Shown here one piece after another: positions 10,552 through 23,991 of a stretch of 64,000 nt of DNA. This stretch comes from Adiantum capillus-veneris (Eukaryota > Streptophyta > Polypodiopsida > Polypodiales > Pteridaceae). A program made the translations under genes and the position numbers. The DNA is taken from NCBI GenBank assembly GCA_014529385.2, contig CM043947.1, positions 97,064,036 through 97,128,035 on the forward strand. Reading direction: 5' to 3'. Position 1 is the stretch's first letter. Every line of letters begins with the position of its first letter. Below the pieces are notes generated by a model, which saw only the letters and a list, made by a program, of their open reading frames with translations, had not been told where the DNA came from and ran no database searches.

Positions 10552-12071
10552 AGAAAATTGGATGGATGCCAGGCAATCAGAATATGATGCACTTATAGAA
10601 AATGACACATGGACTTTATGTGATTTGCCTCCTGGCAAAAAGGCCATTGGTACGAAGTGGGTTACAAGTTGAAACGCAAGCCGGATGGTGAGATTGATCG
10701 CCATAAGGCTCGACTTGTTGCAAAGGGTTATGCAAAGCAAAAAGGCATAGATTATGAAGAGACTTTTGCTCCCACTTGTCGTATGACTACTGTGCGTTTT
10801 CTATGTGCATTGGCAGCTCATTTTGGTTGGGATGTACATCAATCAGACATTGTTACTGCTTTCTTGAATGGTGACATATTTGAGGAAGTTTATGTAACGC
10901 AGCCTCGCGGTTTTGTCATAAAAGGACAAGAGGACAAAGTGTGAAAATGTAACAAGGCTTTGTGTGGGTTGAAGCAATCTCCTCGTGCTTGGTATGAGAA
11001 ATCTGACACTCATTTGGTCAAACAAGGCTTTCGTAACAGTCCAACAGAAAGCACATTGTATGTAAAGCGTGAGGGTGATGTATTTCTCATCGTGGTTCTT
11101 TATGTTGATGATTTGCTGATCACTAGACCAAATGAGAGACATATTGCTGAATTTAAGGCTGATTTGAATGCTACTTTCAAGATGAAAGATTTGGGGTTGT
11201 TTCATCATTACTTGGGTATACAGTTTAAGCAATGTGATGGTAGTATTGCCTTGTGTCAGAAAAGTTACATAGAGACATTGCTATGTAAGTTTGGACTTGA
11301 GGATTGCAAACCTATTGCCACTCCCATGGAAACAGGTTTGAAGTTGAGTCTACATGATGCTGGCGATCCTGCTGATGTCACTCTTTACCAAACTGCTGTT
11401 GGCTGCCTCATTTATGTATGCAACACGAGGCCGGATATTTAGTTTGCAGTCTCACACGTCAGCAGATTTATGCATAGCCCAGGGTCTAAGCATTGGCAGG
11501 CTATCAAGAGGATTTTCCGATACCTTAGTGGTACTTTACATCTTGGCTTGTTTTATCCCAAGGGGGGATCATTGCCGCCAGACTTACATGCTTTTTCGGA
11601 CTCAGATTGGGGGACTCAGATTGGGCTGGTTGTTTTGACACGCGAGTGTCCACAAGTGGTTTTTGTTTCATGCTTGACAGTTCATGTATATCATGGTTGA
11701 GCAAGAAGCAACCTACTGTGGCCACTTCGAGTTGTGAGGCTGAGTACAGGGCAGTCTTCACAACTACGGTTGAGTGTGTATGGCTCAGACGCCTTATGGC
11801 TGATTTGGGTGTTGGACAGGACACTGCCAACACTATGTACACTGACAGTCAGAGCGCATTGGCAGTTGCGAGGAACCCAGTTTTTCATGCTCGCACAAAG
11901 CACATTGAGGTGCATTGCCACTATGTCAGGGAGAGGCTCTCAGCAGGAGAGATCAGCTTGGCTTATGTGCCAACATAGGACAACCTTGCAGATCTTTTCA
12001 CAAAGGCATTGTCTCGTGAGAAGCTTGAAGCTTTTCGCAAAGATTTGGGCTTACTCCCCTTTGTGGACTGA
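10552..12071 (+). pseudogene. RT-RH: copia reverse transcriptase and RNase H, broken
   Basis: RVT_2-type RT starts with the W..A...E...L..N.TW motif and continues through the GTKWV region, where a frameshift occurs near 10661. It then reads [14 protein letters not shown], the [10 protein letters not shown] motif and the catalytic YVDDLL at about 11101-11118. RNase H follows (DSDW ... SCEAEYRA ... KHIEVHCHYVRE) and the protein ends at TGA 12069-12071. Lesions are TGA at 10942, TAG at 11440, a perfect 14-bp tandem duplication at 11598-11625 that shifts the frame, and TAG at 11976. Catalytic residues of RT are still present, so the lesions are breaks rather than loss of the domain. Confidence 0.94.
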
Positions 12072-12136
12072 TCCTGTCCTCAGGGCATGGCACTTCCCTT
12101 TACTCATGTGCCATCTCTCGTTCACCGCATCACTTC

Positions 12137-12144
12137 AGGGGGGA
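12137..12144 (+). promoter_or_regulatory. Polypurine tract of the copia element
   Basis: AGGGGGGA lies two bases upstream of the TGTTACC start of the 3' LTR. This is the expected plus-strand primer position. Confidence 0.85.
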
Positions 12145-12146
12145 TT

Positions 12147-12373
12147 TGTTACCATATACATGTGGTAGTGATGTGTGTGAACACACTAGGACCGCCGAGG
12201 CATTTTTTCCCTCTTTAGGAGGTTTTTTCCCTCGTGCATTGTATATACGCCCATCACTCTAGGGCTATCAATCTTTCCATTGCACACTAAGTAACACACT
12301 CTCTATTGTGTGCCTTGAGCTTCCTTCGTCTTCTCCAAGCTGTGTGTGTTTCTCTGCAACCCTAATTCCAATA
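12147..12373 (+). repeat. 3' LTR of the copia element, 227 bp
   Basis: It starts TGTTACC and ends ...CCAATA where the 5' LTR has ...CCAACA, so the canonical CA end is mutated. A TATA-like element (GTATATACG) is at about 12240-12249 and the conserved R-U5 follows. No target-site duplication can be checked because the left LTR is truncated. Confidence 0.9.
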
Positions 12374-14950
12374 ACATATGCTAGAGGGAAAAAAGCGTTG
12401 GCTAAGGAAACCTTAATCTAAAGGATGAAGATTTAGGGCCGGAATTTTTTTTATTTTTATTTTTTCTAGGGTCTCGTGTCCACTGCGAGACAGGACTAGG
12501 TCTCTTCTAGGGCTATAAACCTAAACCATTGTCAATGGTAAGGGTGAATTCCCTGGAACTTTTTTTTAAAAAGCCTTTGACCTTAGTAGGCCTAGAGACC
12601 TGTCAAAGGTTCCATCCCGCTTTTGGTGTCGGCGGGTTTGGAGCCCTTACACTTGGGAAGTGTGCCAATTGGAATTTTTTGGGCCTCAGCTAAGTTTTAG
12701 AATGTCATATGCGGTGTATGGGGTTAGCTCAAATTGACAGATTGTCAAATGAGATCTCAAAGACCGAGATATTACAATCGAAAGTTGGTGCCTAAGAAAC
12801 GATGGAGAGTTACCAGGTGATTTTCTAGGTTTTTGGTGACCTCAATTTGCAAGCCCGACAAAGGCAAAGTAGTGCAAGGATTGACACGTTTGGAATCAAG
12901 GTTACCCACTTTCAATGGGAGTTTGCACGGTCATCCGACTCTTGAACAACAAACTGCAGGAGGTAGAAGTTGGGGAAAAAAAAATAGTTTTTGATGTTTT
13001 GGGTGAAAATTTTGAAGGCCATGGAGGGAAAACCCTTCAGGATCTGCCATGTGGTGCAATATAGCTCACATGAAATTTGGCGAGCTTAGATGTAAGGGTA
13101 TATGTCCAAAAGTGGGTATACTCTTTGGGTATCACAAGCATGGAGTGGGAGAGAGAGCTTCTAGCTCCTTGGCCATGGCGTCGACAGCCCATCCCTCTGC
13201 GAGTGCTGTGTGTACTATGCACCGACAATCTGTGTCACTATGTAGTGGCGGTTGCAATTGTTGGGCAGTGCTGATTGCATGGTGTGGTTGATGACGTGAG
13301 AGACCCTTTGGGGTGTCGTTCCCATTCCCACAAAGGGGCCATTTCTTTTATTGAAGGCAAAGGGGGGTTCTTGGGTTGTCATGGCACTGTGACAACCAAA
13401 ATGATCTCAAAGAGCTGCTCTTAAGGACTGTGAGAGGGAATGAGGTGTTGAGGCATTGGCTATTGACAAAGGGTGCTAAAACGGTGCCCCCAAGTGGATA
13501 AAATCAACCTAGTTTCAAAAAATGAGCTCCTAGGGCTGTACGAGTAAAAAAAGGACCCACCTTTTTAAATTTCTCAAGTATAGTCTCCCTATAAGAGGAA
13601 TTTCAAAGAATTGTAAAGGGCCGTTTTGCCAATGAATCTTGGAAAAAGACAGTGAGAGGAGTTTTTAACCTCTATGTATCCATGGAGGCTGTGTAAGCTC
13701 ATGCAAGAAGAACGTCACCCACTTTCTCCCTTCTTGTTGTTGCTTCCCTGCTCCCCTTTCCCCTTCTGCTCATATTCTTTTCATGTGTTGTTGATTGTTA
13801 GCGGATTGACCAAACGAGCACCCACCTAGATGGCATGTAACCAAACACTACATTTGTAGTCTATTCTTTTTTCGAGCTAGTGTAGTAATACTCTATGTGC
13901 AAATCTCGATTCCAGAGTAGCAGCTAATTCCTTGAGTTGTAATGATTTCATGATATTTGTAAAGGTCCGTGTGAACCAGACACTATCCATTTAAAAATCC
14001 CTAGGTATAAAGCTCAATAAGTTTAATGTGAAAGGAGGCTTACTTTACAAGAGAAGATCTCTAAAGATGTATGCTCAAGCTACGAAGCTACTCCAACTTG
14101 TAATCAACTTTTCTAACGATTGGTTAATTTGTTTTCAATTTCAAAACTTGCATCTCTTTTCTCTTTCATTCAAGTGTAAGCGTTGTTAGTTTTGTTGTGG
14201 TTTGCAACTACACATCTCTGAGCCTTAATTGCATATTTGAGTGCTTAAATCACTATTTTTAGTTGTTTTGACAATAGGAGAGTGTTCCTAGACCATAGTG
14301 CGACCTTTTTGGACTGATCTGTTGCAGTTTTCAAGACTTTTTTCATGATGGATCATGATTTTGGTACCTTGTTGGATTGCAACCAGACTTGGTAGGATAT
14401 TGCCCCTAGGTGTCTTAGACCTCCTCCTAAAGTTTCCTTGCATTTAGAGTCCGTTCGAGTGCCAAAATTGCATGATGACCCAAAGCGGCAAGAAAGGACA
14501 TAGGCATATTTCATTGATCATTGAGTGTTGGTTTGCTTGTTGAGTTGGTGTGTTTGCTTGTTAAGGTTCACTCCTTGAGATTGAAAACCTCAAAGAGTCT
14601 CCCTGCCCCATTCTAGTCACTTCCTTGAGTATTGACATTATGTTAGTGTCAGATAGCTATGCTATAGGCATCCATCCCTGGTGACCCGCTAACATTGGGA
14701 TTCATCATTGTTGGTGTGGCTTTCCACTGAGAAGGTACCATTCTAACCTAAAATTTTGTTTTGAGTTCTCCTATGAAAGATGTAAAAGTTTATAGAGAGC
14801 ATAGTTTGATCTCTTCAGATGCAACAAACCTGACATCTCCATATAAAGATCGTATATCCCCAGGGAGAACTTAATGTTCCATGTTTATCTTAGGGATAGG
14901 TACTTACTGTAAAGTAGCACTACTTTGGTTTCTAATCAATTCCCATAAGG
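12374..14950. other. Gene-free stretch
   Basis: I see no supported coding region. The largest open frames (about 80 codons near 13.1 kb) overlap on both strands and lack motifs. A 6-bp-arm hairpin (GTCTCG...CGAGAC) is at 12471-12491, and several T-runs and A-runs occur. This may be the remainder of the element that the copia entered, but no homology to the left flank was recognised. Confidence 0.55.
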
Positions 14951-14959
14951 ATTGTGGCC

Positions 14960-17320
14960 ACGATTCTTCTACCTCCAGTATTGGAATCAATGCTTGTGAA
15001 GCTGCCCCATCCCTGGTATTGGCTACTTACCTAGTATCTAAAGGTGCCTCAACTTACGGATCTTCATGGTGTCTAATTGCAACACCTTGGTTATCCATTT
15101 CCTGGATTCTTTTATAGATTAGCACCTCCGGTTTGGGATCATCTGGAACATGTGGTTCCATAAGAGGTGGTGTTGCCTGGATGATCTCCTTGCACATTTG
15201 TAACCTCTCTTTTTCATCCACTGGATGAGGATACGTTAGCCATCTATGCTCTTGGGTTTGATTGGGTTTTAGCCTAGCTTCATAGGCCTTCAAAATTGCA
15301 TCTAAAGGTTCAAAGATTTTGTCCACCAAGACTAAACCGCCTAAGTCAATCTTAGACTCTTTTGCTCCCTTTGTGTCTTTCTTTATTTCTTGCTCGTGTT
15401 TAAGTTGTTCTTTTGTTTGATGTAGTTTTGTTTTTTGAGTTTTTTTCTCTTTTAGACTCTTCGCTTTCATTTTGTTTCGTTTGTCTTTCCATGATTTTCT
15501 TCCAGTTCTCACCGATATGTTTTTTATTTTTGTTTGAGGTGGCAATGTGGGTTCCTCCTCAATGATTGTGTTTTTGGCAGCTTCTTGAGCTTAAGCTCAA
15601 GTCACCACCTTTAAAGGAATTGGGGATTTTACCTCAGATTCGCTTGATGAAGGCATCACTCCTACAATGTTCATTGGTGCTTTCCCCTTTTAGTGTGGAT
15701 TCTTTGCACATTGTTGGAGTAGATGGTCTCTCCCACAACCATCATAGAATACATATATTTCTATTTTTGGACCCTTCTCAATGGTCACCTCCACATTCAT
15801 AGCATGGACCTTCTTGTTTCATAGCTGGTGATCCAACGAATGGTTGCTCTTGCCTAGTATGAATGTTCTTCGACTAACCATACTCATGATTGGCTATGAG
15901 CATGAGCATATTCACATCCATGGAGTACTAATTTTTTACGGGTTGTGACACATGTGTTAGATGAGTGTAGCTGACTACTCTACCACCATTTAGAAGAGGA
16001 ATTTTTTTCCCTAGCACAAGTTGTGGCTTTGGCTGAGTGATACACCATGCAGTGGGGTGATCCCCTCCGCTAGTATTACATCTCCTCAATTGAGTCTGTC
16101 ACACATTTAGATTTTTTATGTACACTTGGTTTATCCTTCTAATCACCTCTTTGACCACTTGGTTAAAGCTCTACACCATAGGAGTCTGAACATATAGATT
16201 TGTTGTGCTCTTCAGAGAAGAAGCACTACTAGTCACGCTTTCTATGTCATACGTCACCTCTCTGTAGGCCTTGCAATTGTCAACTAGAGATAGAGCTTCT
16301 CTAGTGACTTGCTTAAATGTTGTGCATCCTTTCAAACGTAGGTCCTTTTTGAGAGTTTTGTTCACCAAATCCTCTATGAAGATAATTGGTAGCCTCTCAT
16401 CTTGTGGTAACTCTCACAAAAAATGTCTCTATGTGTTGTTTGAAGTGAAGCAGATATTTCTTCACTCACTTGTTGTTTTTTTGTTTGAAAGCGTAGATTT
16501 GGGACACTATGTTGTGTTTGATCCCCCTCTTTGAGAACTTCTCTATGAATTCTTGCAAGAGTTGTGCTATGTGGGGAAAATCATCTCTATTTAGTGGTTG
16601 GAACCAAGTCAAGGCTATTCCTTCCAATGTCAACCCAAATCCCTCATGCTGAGTATGGAAATCCGCAATTTGTTCAGCTCTCAAAACTTGTTTAAGGAGT
16701 GAAACATGAGTATATGGATCTCGCAACCCACTGTACTATGTCCTGACACATTGATTCACTTGATATGGTTTAATCGTTGTCGTTCTCTTGGAAAGATGTC
16801 TCTAGCTGTCACCTCTCATCTTGGATAAAATCCCGGTGGAATCATCTCTAGTATGTGCTCTGACATCTTTTTTGGCTGGAAGTAAGTAGAGATTCGAGTA
16901 GCCTTGTATGTGTATCCCTCTAAGTCAATTGGATCAACAAGAATGTACTCACGTCCATACTTATCTACCATCAAAACTTGCACTCTGTAGGGCCATCTGT
17001 ATGTTTGAATGCATAGAGGTTCTTATAAGTGGTCAACTCTCCAACATAGGACTACTCTACATGCTTGTAGAAGATATATTGATCTCCGTTTGTGAACCTA
17101 TACAAAACCTCATGAGCGTAATCCATTAGAGCTCTCATGGACTCGTTGGTTTTGATGAATCTCTTATTTGGTTTGTTGATCAGAGGGTACCTCTCCTCTA
17201 GGTATTCTCCCAATCCCAATGTTGTCAAAATTGTAGCATTTTTCATGTCTCTGAGTGGAGTAGAAAACCCTAGTGGAGTAGAAAACCCTAGTGGTGGATG
17301 ATTTTTAATGGTCAAGGCTC
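14960..17320 (-). pseudogene. gag: Ty3/gypsy gag, decayed
   Basis: Read on the minus strand from 17320 leftwards there are broken pieces of one gag gene. They are an N-terminal segment (about 17315-17052), a retrotransposon-gag capsid domain (16726-16466, with GFGLTLEGIALTWFQPL and GIKHNIVSQIYAFKQK), and a downstream lysine-rich segment ending in LVDKIFEPLDAILKAYEARLK (15545-15054). The same order and motifs occur in the plus-strand gag at 24-27 kb (GMTLEGKSLTWFQ, GIKHNTVAQIYRFKQK, LVDKIFEHINSALEAY), so the two are related families. Several stops and frame changes separate the pieces. No pol domains were found nearby. Confidence 0.8.
17255..17290. repeat. Perfect 18-bp tandem duplication
   Basis: Two identical 18-bp units starting GTGGAGTAGAAAACCC. 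On the minus strand this duplicates six codons (LGFSTP) in frame within the gag relic. Confidence 0.9.
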
Positions 17321-17967
17321 ACTCAAAACTCTCAACATAGTCCTTGTTGGCAAGCCCACTTTGGCTTAGTGCAACTTATTTCTTTCTACCCCTTGATCGG
17401 GTCTCTCAAAATTCAGGAATTTATGACTTTTTGGTCTTTGGAGAGTGGTTTTGGGGTACCCTAAAAGTTTGTAATTAGGAAATCTGATTGCCCGCCGCAA
17501 GCTTTCTTCTTGGCTATACCAAACTCAATTTGGAGTTGTCTATCAAAATTTAGAGCAAATTTAGTGAACTGCACTTGAAACAATATTCAAAACAATCTTG
17601 GACCACGACACATGAATTTTGACTTGTATCTTGGCCGCTTAAAGGTACTTTTAGCTCAAAGTTGAGATTTGAGATGTACTCAAGTATATCTAAAAGATCA
17701 TCAAGTTAGATACCCCCACTGTGCTGAGGTACATGGATCGCGATCCATGTTCCCTTGTCAAACTTTTTCTCCAAATTTTGACAGTATGTAGACAAGGTCA
17801 TGCACAGGCTTTGCCAATGTATCGAGTAAAAAGAATGTAATGTAGTAAAAGTTACAAGAAGTACAAAGCTTGTTCATGATCAGGTATTTGATGTATTGGA
17901 TTAGGGATGTTGTGTTTGCCGCAACTCTCCAAAACAAAGATCAAGTACACACAAGGTTGTATGGGAC

Positions 17968-20800
<2,833 letters not shown>

Positions 20801-21171
20801 AAATAATGAGAGTAAGACCAGTAATCCCTCTAAATTACAGTGATGTGGGCCCATGCTATAACCTTTGGTGGCCATCATCTCAAAACAAAGAAGTAGTCAA
20901 AAGGAGAAATCATAGAGAGTGGTCAAAAATGGGTGCACATCTGTGTGAATCCAAACCTATCGATGATGGCATTGTGCAGATGGCTTGGAGGTAATGGAAA
21001 CCTAAGCATCCAAATGGATTTGCATTAGTAGAAACATGAATCTCGGGAGGTTGGAAGTCCAAGGGAGCACATGAGCAGTAAGAGGTGTGGTGACTATCAC
21101 CAATTTGTAGATTTAGTAATGGCATCTTTCGTTGTCAGGGGATATTTGTTCCAAAGGTGGGCCACAAAGGC

Positions 21172-21214
21172 GCATCATTGCTAAGCATTTAGATACATTC
21201 TGGGTCGAAAACGA
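21172..21214 (+). repeat. ~43-bp direct repeat, copy 1
   Basis: GCATCATTGCTAAGCATTTA and the following bases to GGGTCGAAAACGA recur at 22476-22518 with one mismatch (A/G), 1304 bp downstream. Confidence 0.9.
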
Positions 21215-21789
21215 TTACACGAGATGCCCCATGATTGCTCCCACTTTAGGCTCCTTTGCTTTGCTTCTATCTTGCTCTCCTCCTTTCTTCAATTGCCCTC
21301 AAGAGCCCTCTCCGCTTCCCTCTCTCTGATTGCAAAAAGAAAAGAAGACTTTTCTAATTTTCCAAAAATTTTCCCTATATGGGTGCATGTGTCCTTGCTA
21401 TTTTTGCCAAGTTTTCTCTATTTTTGGCCCACTTGCTATTTTGGGCTAACTTGAGTCTCAAGCCATGCATGCACATCTATTTAATAGGGAGGAGCCCCAA
21501 CCTTCACGTGTGATAGGCCTCCCTCTTGAGTAGTGACGGCGTCATCGTTACTGTAAGGAGGGCCATTTTTCCTTTAAAAAAAGGTAGGCCCCGTGAAAGC
21601 GCCCTCTAGCGGGCATGCCAAATTATCATACTCTATAATGCCATCAACGATAGCAACCTCCGGCCCCACTCACAACCATCACAACAAACGCCCAGAGTGC
21701 CACTCACGCAATGCATAGCCATTCACCATAGCCTAGGAGATCAAGCTCCCACGCTCCTTGTTGTTGCCTAATGGGAGATCCTCTTCCAT

Positions 21790-21799
21790 TATAAATACC
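21790..21799 (+). promoter_or_regulatory. TATA box in the probable gypsy LTR
   Basis: TATAAATACC on the plus strand upstream of the PBS and gag of the gypsy element. The position is plausible for the LTR promoter. It has not been confirmed by an LTR pair. Confidence 0.45.
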
Positions 21800-22475
21800 A
21801 CAAGATGTTAGTCCCCCAAACCCCATGTGGGTTTATGCCATTCCACATGGTAGCATTCCATGTCCCTGGTCCTTCAAACGCCTTAAAAAATCCTTTAAAT
21901 TTTATAGCAAAAAATGTTTTTTTCACCTGCTTTCAATCACTTGCAATTTATTGCTTAGGGGTCTGATGACCAGTGTTAGCAGCAAGCTAACGCGGACACC
22001 ATTTTTCGAAGTTCTCCTTGTAAAACAATTATTATTTTGATAAATCAGGAATATTGTAACTCCTATTTTCTTGGTAAACTTTGCACTTAATGAGATGGGG
22101 CTACAAGCTTCCAGATTGTATCAGTCAATCAATTCCCAACTGTGGTAGAACTCCAGATTATTACTTTTGACCACCCCAAACCTTGGCTAAGGTATAAAGG
22201 CAATTTTTGTAAGTTTTTTATAAGTTTTTGGATAAGAAATACACAGCGTGAGCTAACAACACTCACTTCTCTCCTTCTCGCGCTTCCTACTCTCTCCGGT
22301 TGTCACATTGCGATTGCGTTTGTTGCATTGCAACCGCAGGTAAGAGCTCTACGCATTCACGTAAGCCATTCACAGTATTTCGTAGCTTTTGGCATCGCCG
22401 ACCTGCGGCCTAATTTCATCATAACTAGGAATTTACACTTTTAAATCGAAAACTAAGCATAGGCGCGGTATTGGG

Positions 22476-22518
22476 GCATCATTGCTAAGCATTTAGATGC
22501 ATTCTGGGTCGAAAACGA
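22476..22518 (+). repeat. ~43-bp direct repeat, copy 2
   Basis: Second copy of 21172-21214. It lies about 350 bp before the LTR end, so the two copies may delimit a duplicated part of the LTR or an old insertion. Confidence 0.9.
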
Positions 22519-22869
22519 CTAGGTCAAAAATCCACTACTGTTAATAATCACAATTTTGGAACTTGACCTAAAGTGGGGTTTGAGGCCATAGGCATGTGTG
22601 CTTAGGTCTTATAAGCTTGTCCTAGAAGTTTTGTTACGTTTGGATGTGATTTGCTTGCTGATGAGCGATTGGCTTTTGGTGATTTCAGTCACTTGAGTGT
22701 ATCTTGAGTTAGATGCGAGTTGTTAGTTGTTTTTCGAGAGATTGACAACCTCTTGTAGCCTCTATGCACTAGTCGAGTCAGCTTCAGCCCATGTTTTGAC
22801 AAATTAATCGTGATTCTCCCTCATACTGCAATAATATAGGATGGTAAGGTTAGACATGTGTCCCACATT

Positions 22870-22893
22870 TGGCACCGTTGCCGGGGATCGAAG
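22870..22893 (+). promoter_or_regulatory. Primer-binding site, Asp tRNA
   Basis: TGGCACCGTTGCCGGGGATC and the next four bases match the complement of the plant tRNA-Asp 3' end at 23 of 24 positions; the fifth base is A instead of G. Asp priming is typical of the Athila/Tat side of plant Ty3/gypsy elements. The site lies two bases after the LTR CA end. Confidence 0.92.
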
Positions 22894-23991
22894 AGACCTA
22901 AACTAGGGAAAAACATGAGCATCTTGTGCAATTGTCCTTTAACATCCTCTAGGTTCGCCTAGAGTTCAAAACTTTCTTTTAGAAACCACATAGCTTAATA
23001 TTGTCGTCTTTGGTTGTGTAGAGGTAGCTTGGAAGTAAGCGTACTTGCTGAGTACCTTTAGAACTGTAGGATTGTAGATTTAGATTAGGATTTGGTGAAT
23101 GATTGGTAGACGAGACAAGTCTTAAGATTAAGACTCTGAAAAACATAAAAAACACAAGAAAACGAGTGTTGTGGACACTTTCCACAACCCCATTGCATGA
23201 GAAACTATGAGTAGGGTAAGTAGGATCCGAGGTGGATTTCATAACGTTGCTCTCTCTAAAAGAATCAGGTGTGAGTTGTTATGTAAAGTTACAGAATTTC
23301 AGGTCTACGGCTAGAAATAGCTTGAAGAGACTCGAATTCACTTAATCTGACTGGAAAGTAAGACTAAGAGTTGTCCGAACCAGCGGATAAGCTAAGACAC
23401 TTTGAGGTAAAAATTTCAAGAAATTGACCAAAACTCACATTATTTACTTTTTCTTGACATTTTAGGCCAAATTAAGTTTTGACTTGATTTATAGGCTTAA
23501 AAAACATCATAAAAAGACTGTCTTTGAGAAAATTGCAAAAAAGTGCTCATTTGAAGAGATATACAGAGACCAATCCCAAGGGTTCTCAAGAGCTCTACTA
23601 TCCTCATAGAAAAATAGCTAATTTGATTAATTTTGTACAGGAATCAGGTTGCAGACGAGAAATGAGTGGCTTGACAGAAAGTTGCAATTGAATCGAGTGG
23701 AAATTGACGACGAGTCAATCCAAGGTGAGTACCCAGTCCAGGGCTTCATAAGTCTATATGAACCTTAGATCCGGTCGTGTAATAGGAAATCAAGGCCTAT
23801 TCGGAGAAAACACCAATAGAGTATCCACTGAAGAAAGCGGAAATCAAGGCAAGTCCTACACACAATACCTGACGAAGTCTCGGACACTTTTTTAGATTCA
23901 ACATCCGAAATTTCTTCTTACTCGACTCACTTGGAAACTGGAACGACAATGCTCTATAAGCATATACTCTCTTTTTACAAGACTAATCATC
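22894..23991 (+). other. Untranslated leader of the gypsy element
   Basis: About 1.1 kb between the PBS and the gag ATG with no supported ORF. A leader of this length is usual for the Tat/Athila group. Nothing else is recognised in it. Confidence 0.6.

Larger units (their letters stand above)
7287..12373 (+). mobile_element. Ty1/copia LTR retrotransposon, decayed, partial 5' LTR
   Basis: Features in order are a partial 5' LTR (7287-7418), a tRNA-iMet PBS (7421-7432), leader, gag with zinc knuckle (from 7781), protease, integrase, reverse transcriptase, RNase H (ending at 12071), PPT (12137-12144) and 3' LTR (12147-12373). PR-IN-RT-RH is the Ty1/copia order. The LTRs differ at 3 of about 112 shared positions. 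The coding region has at least three frameshifts, in-frame stops at 8989, 10942, 11440 and 11976, and a 14-bp duplication at 11598-11625, so it cannot make Pol. The fragment at 1-890 is from the same family. Confidence 0.95.
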
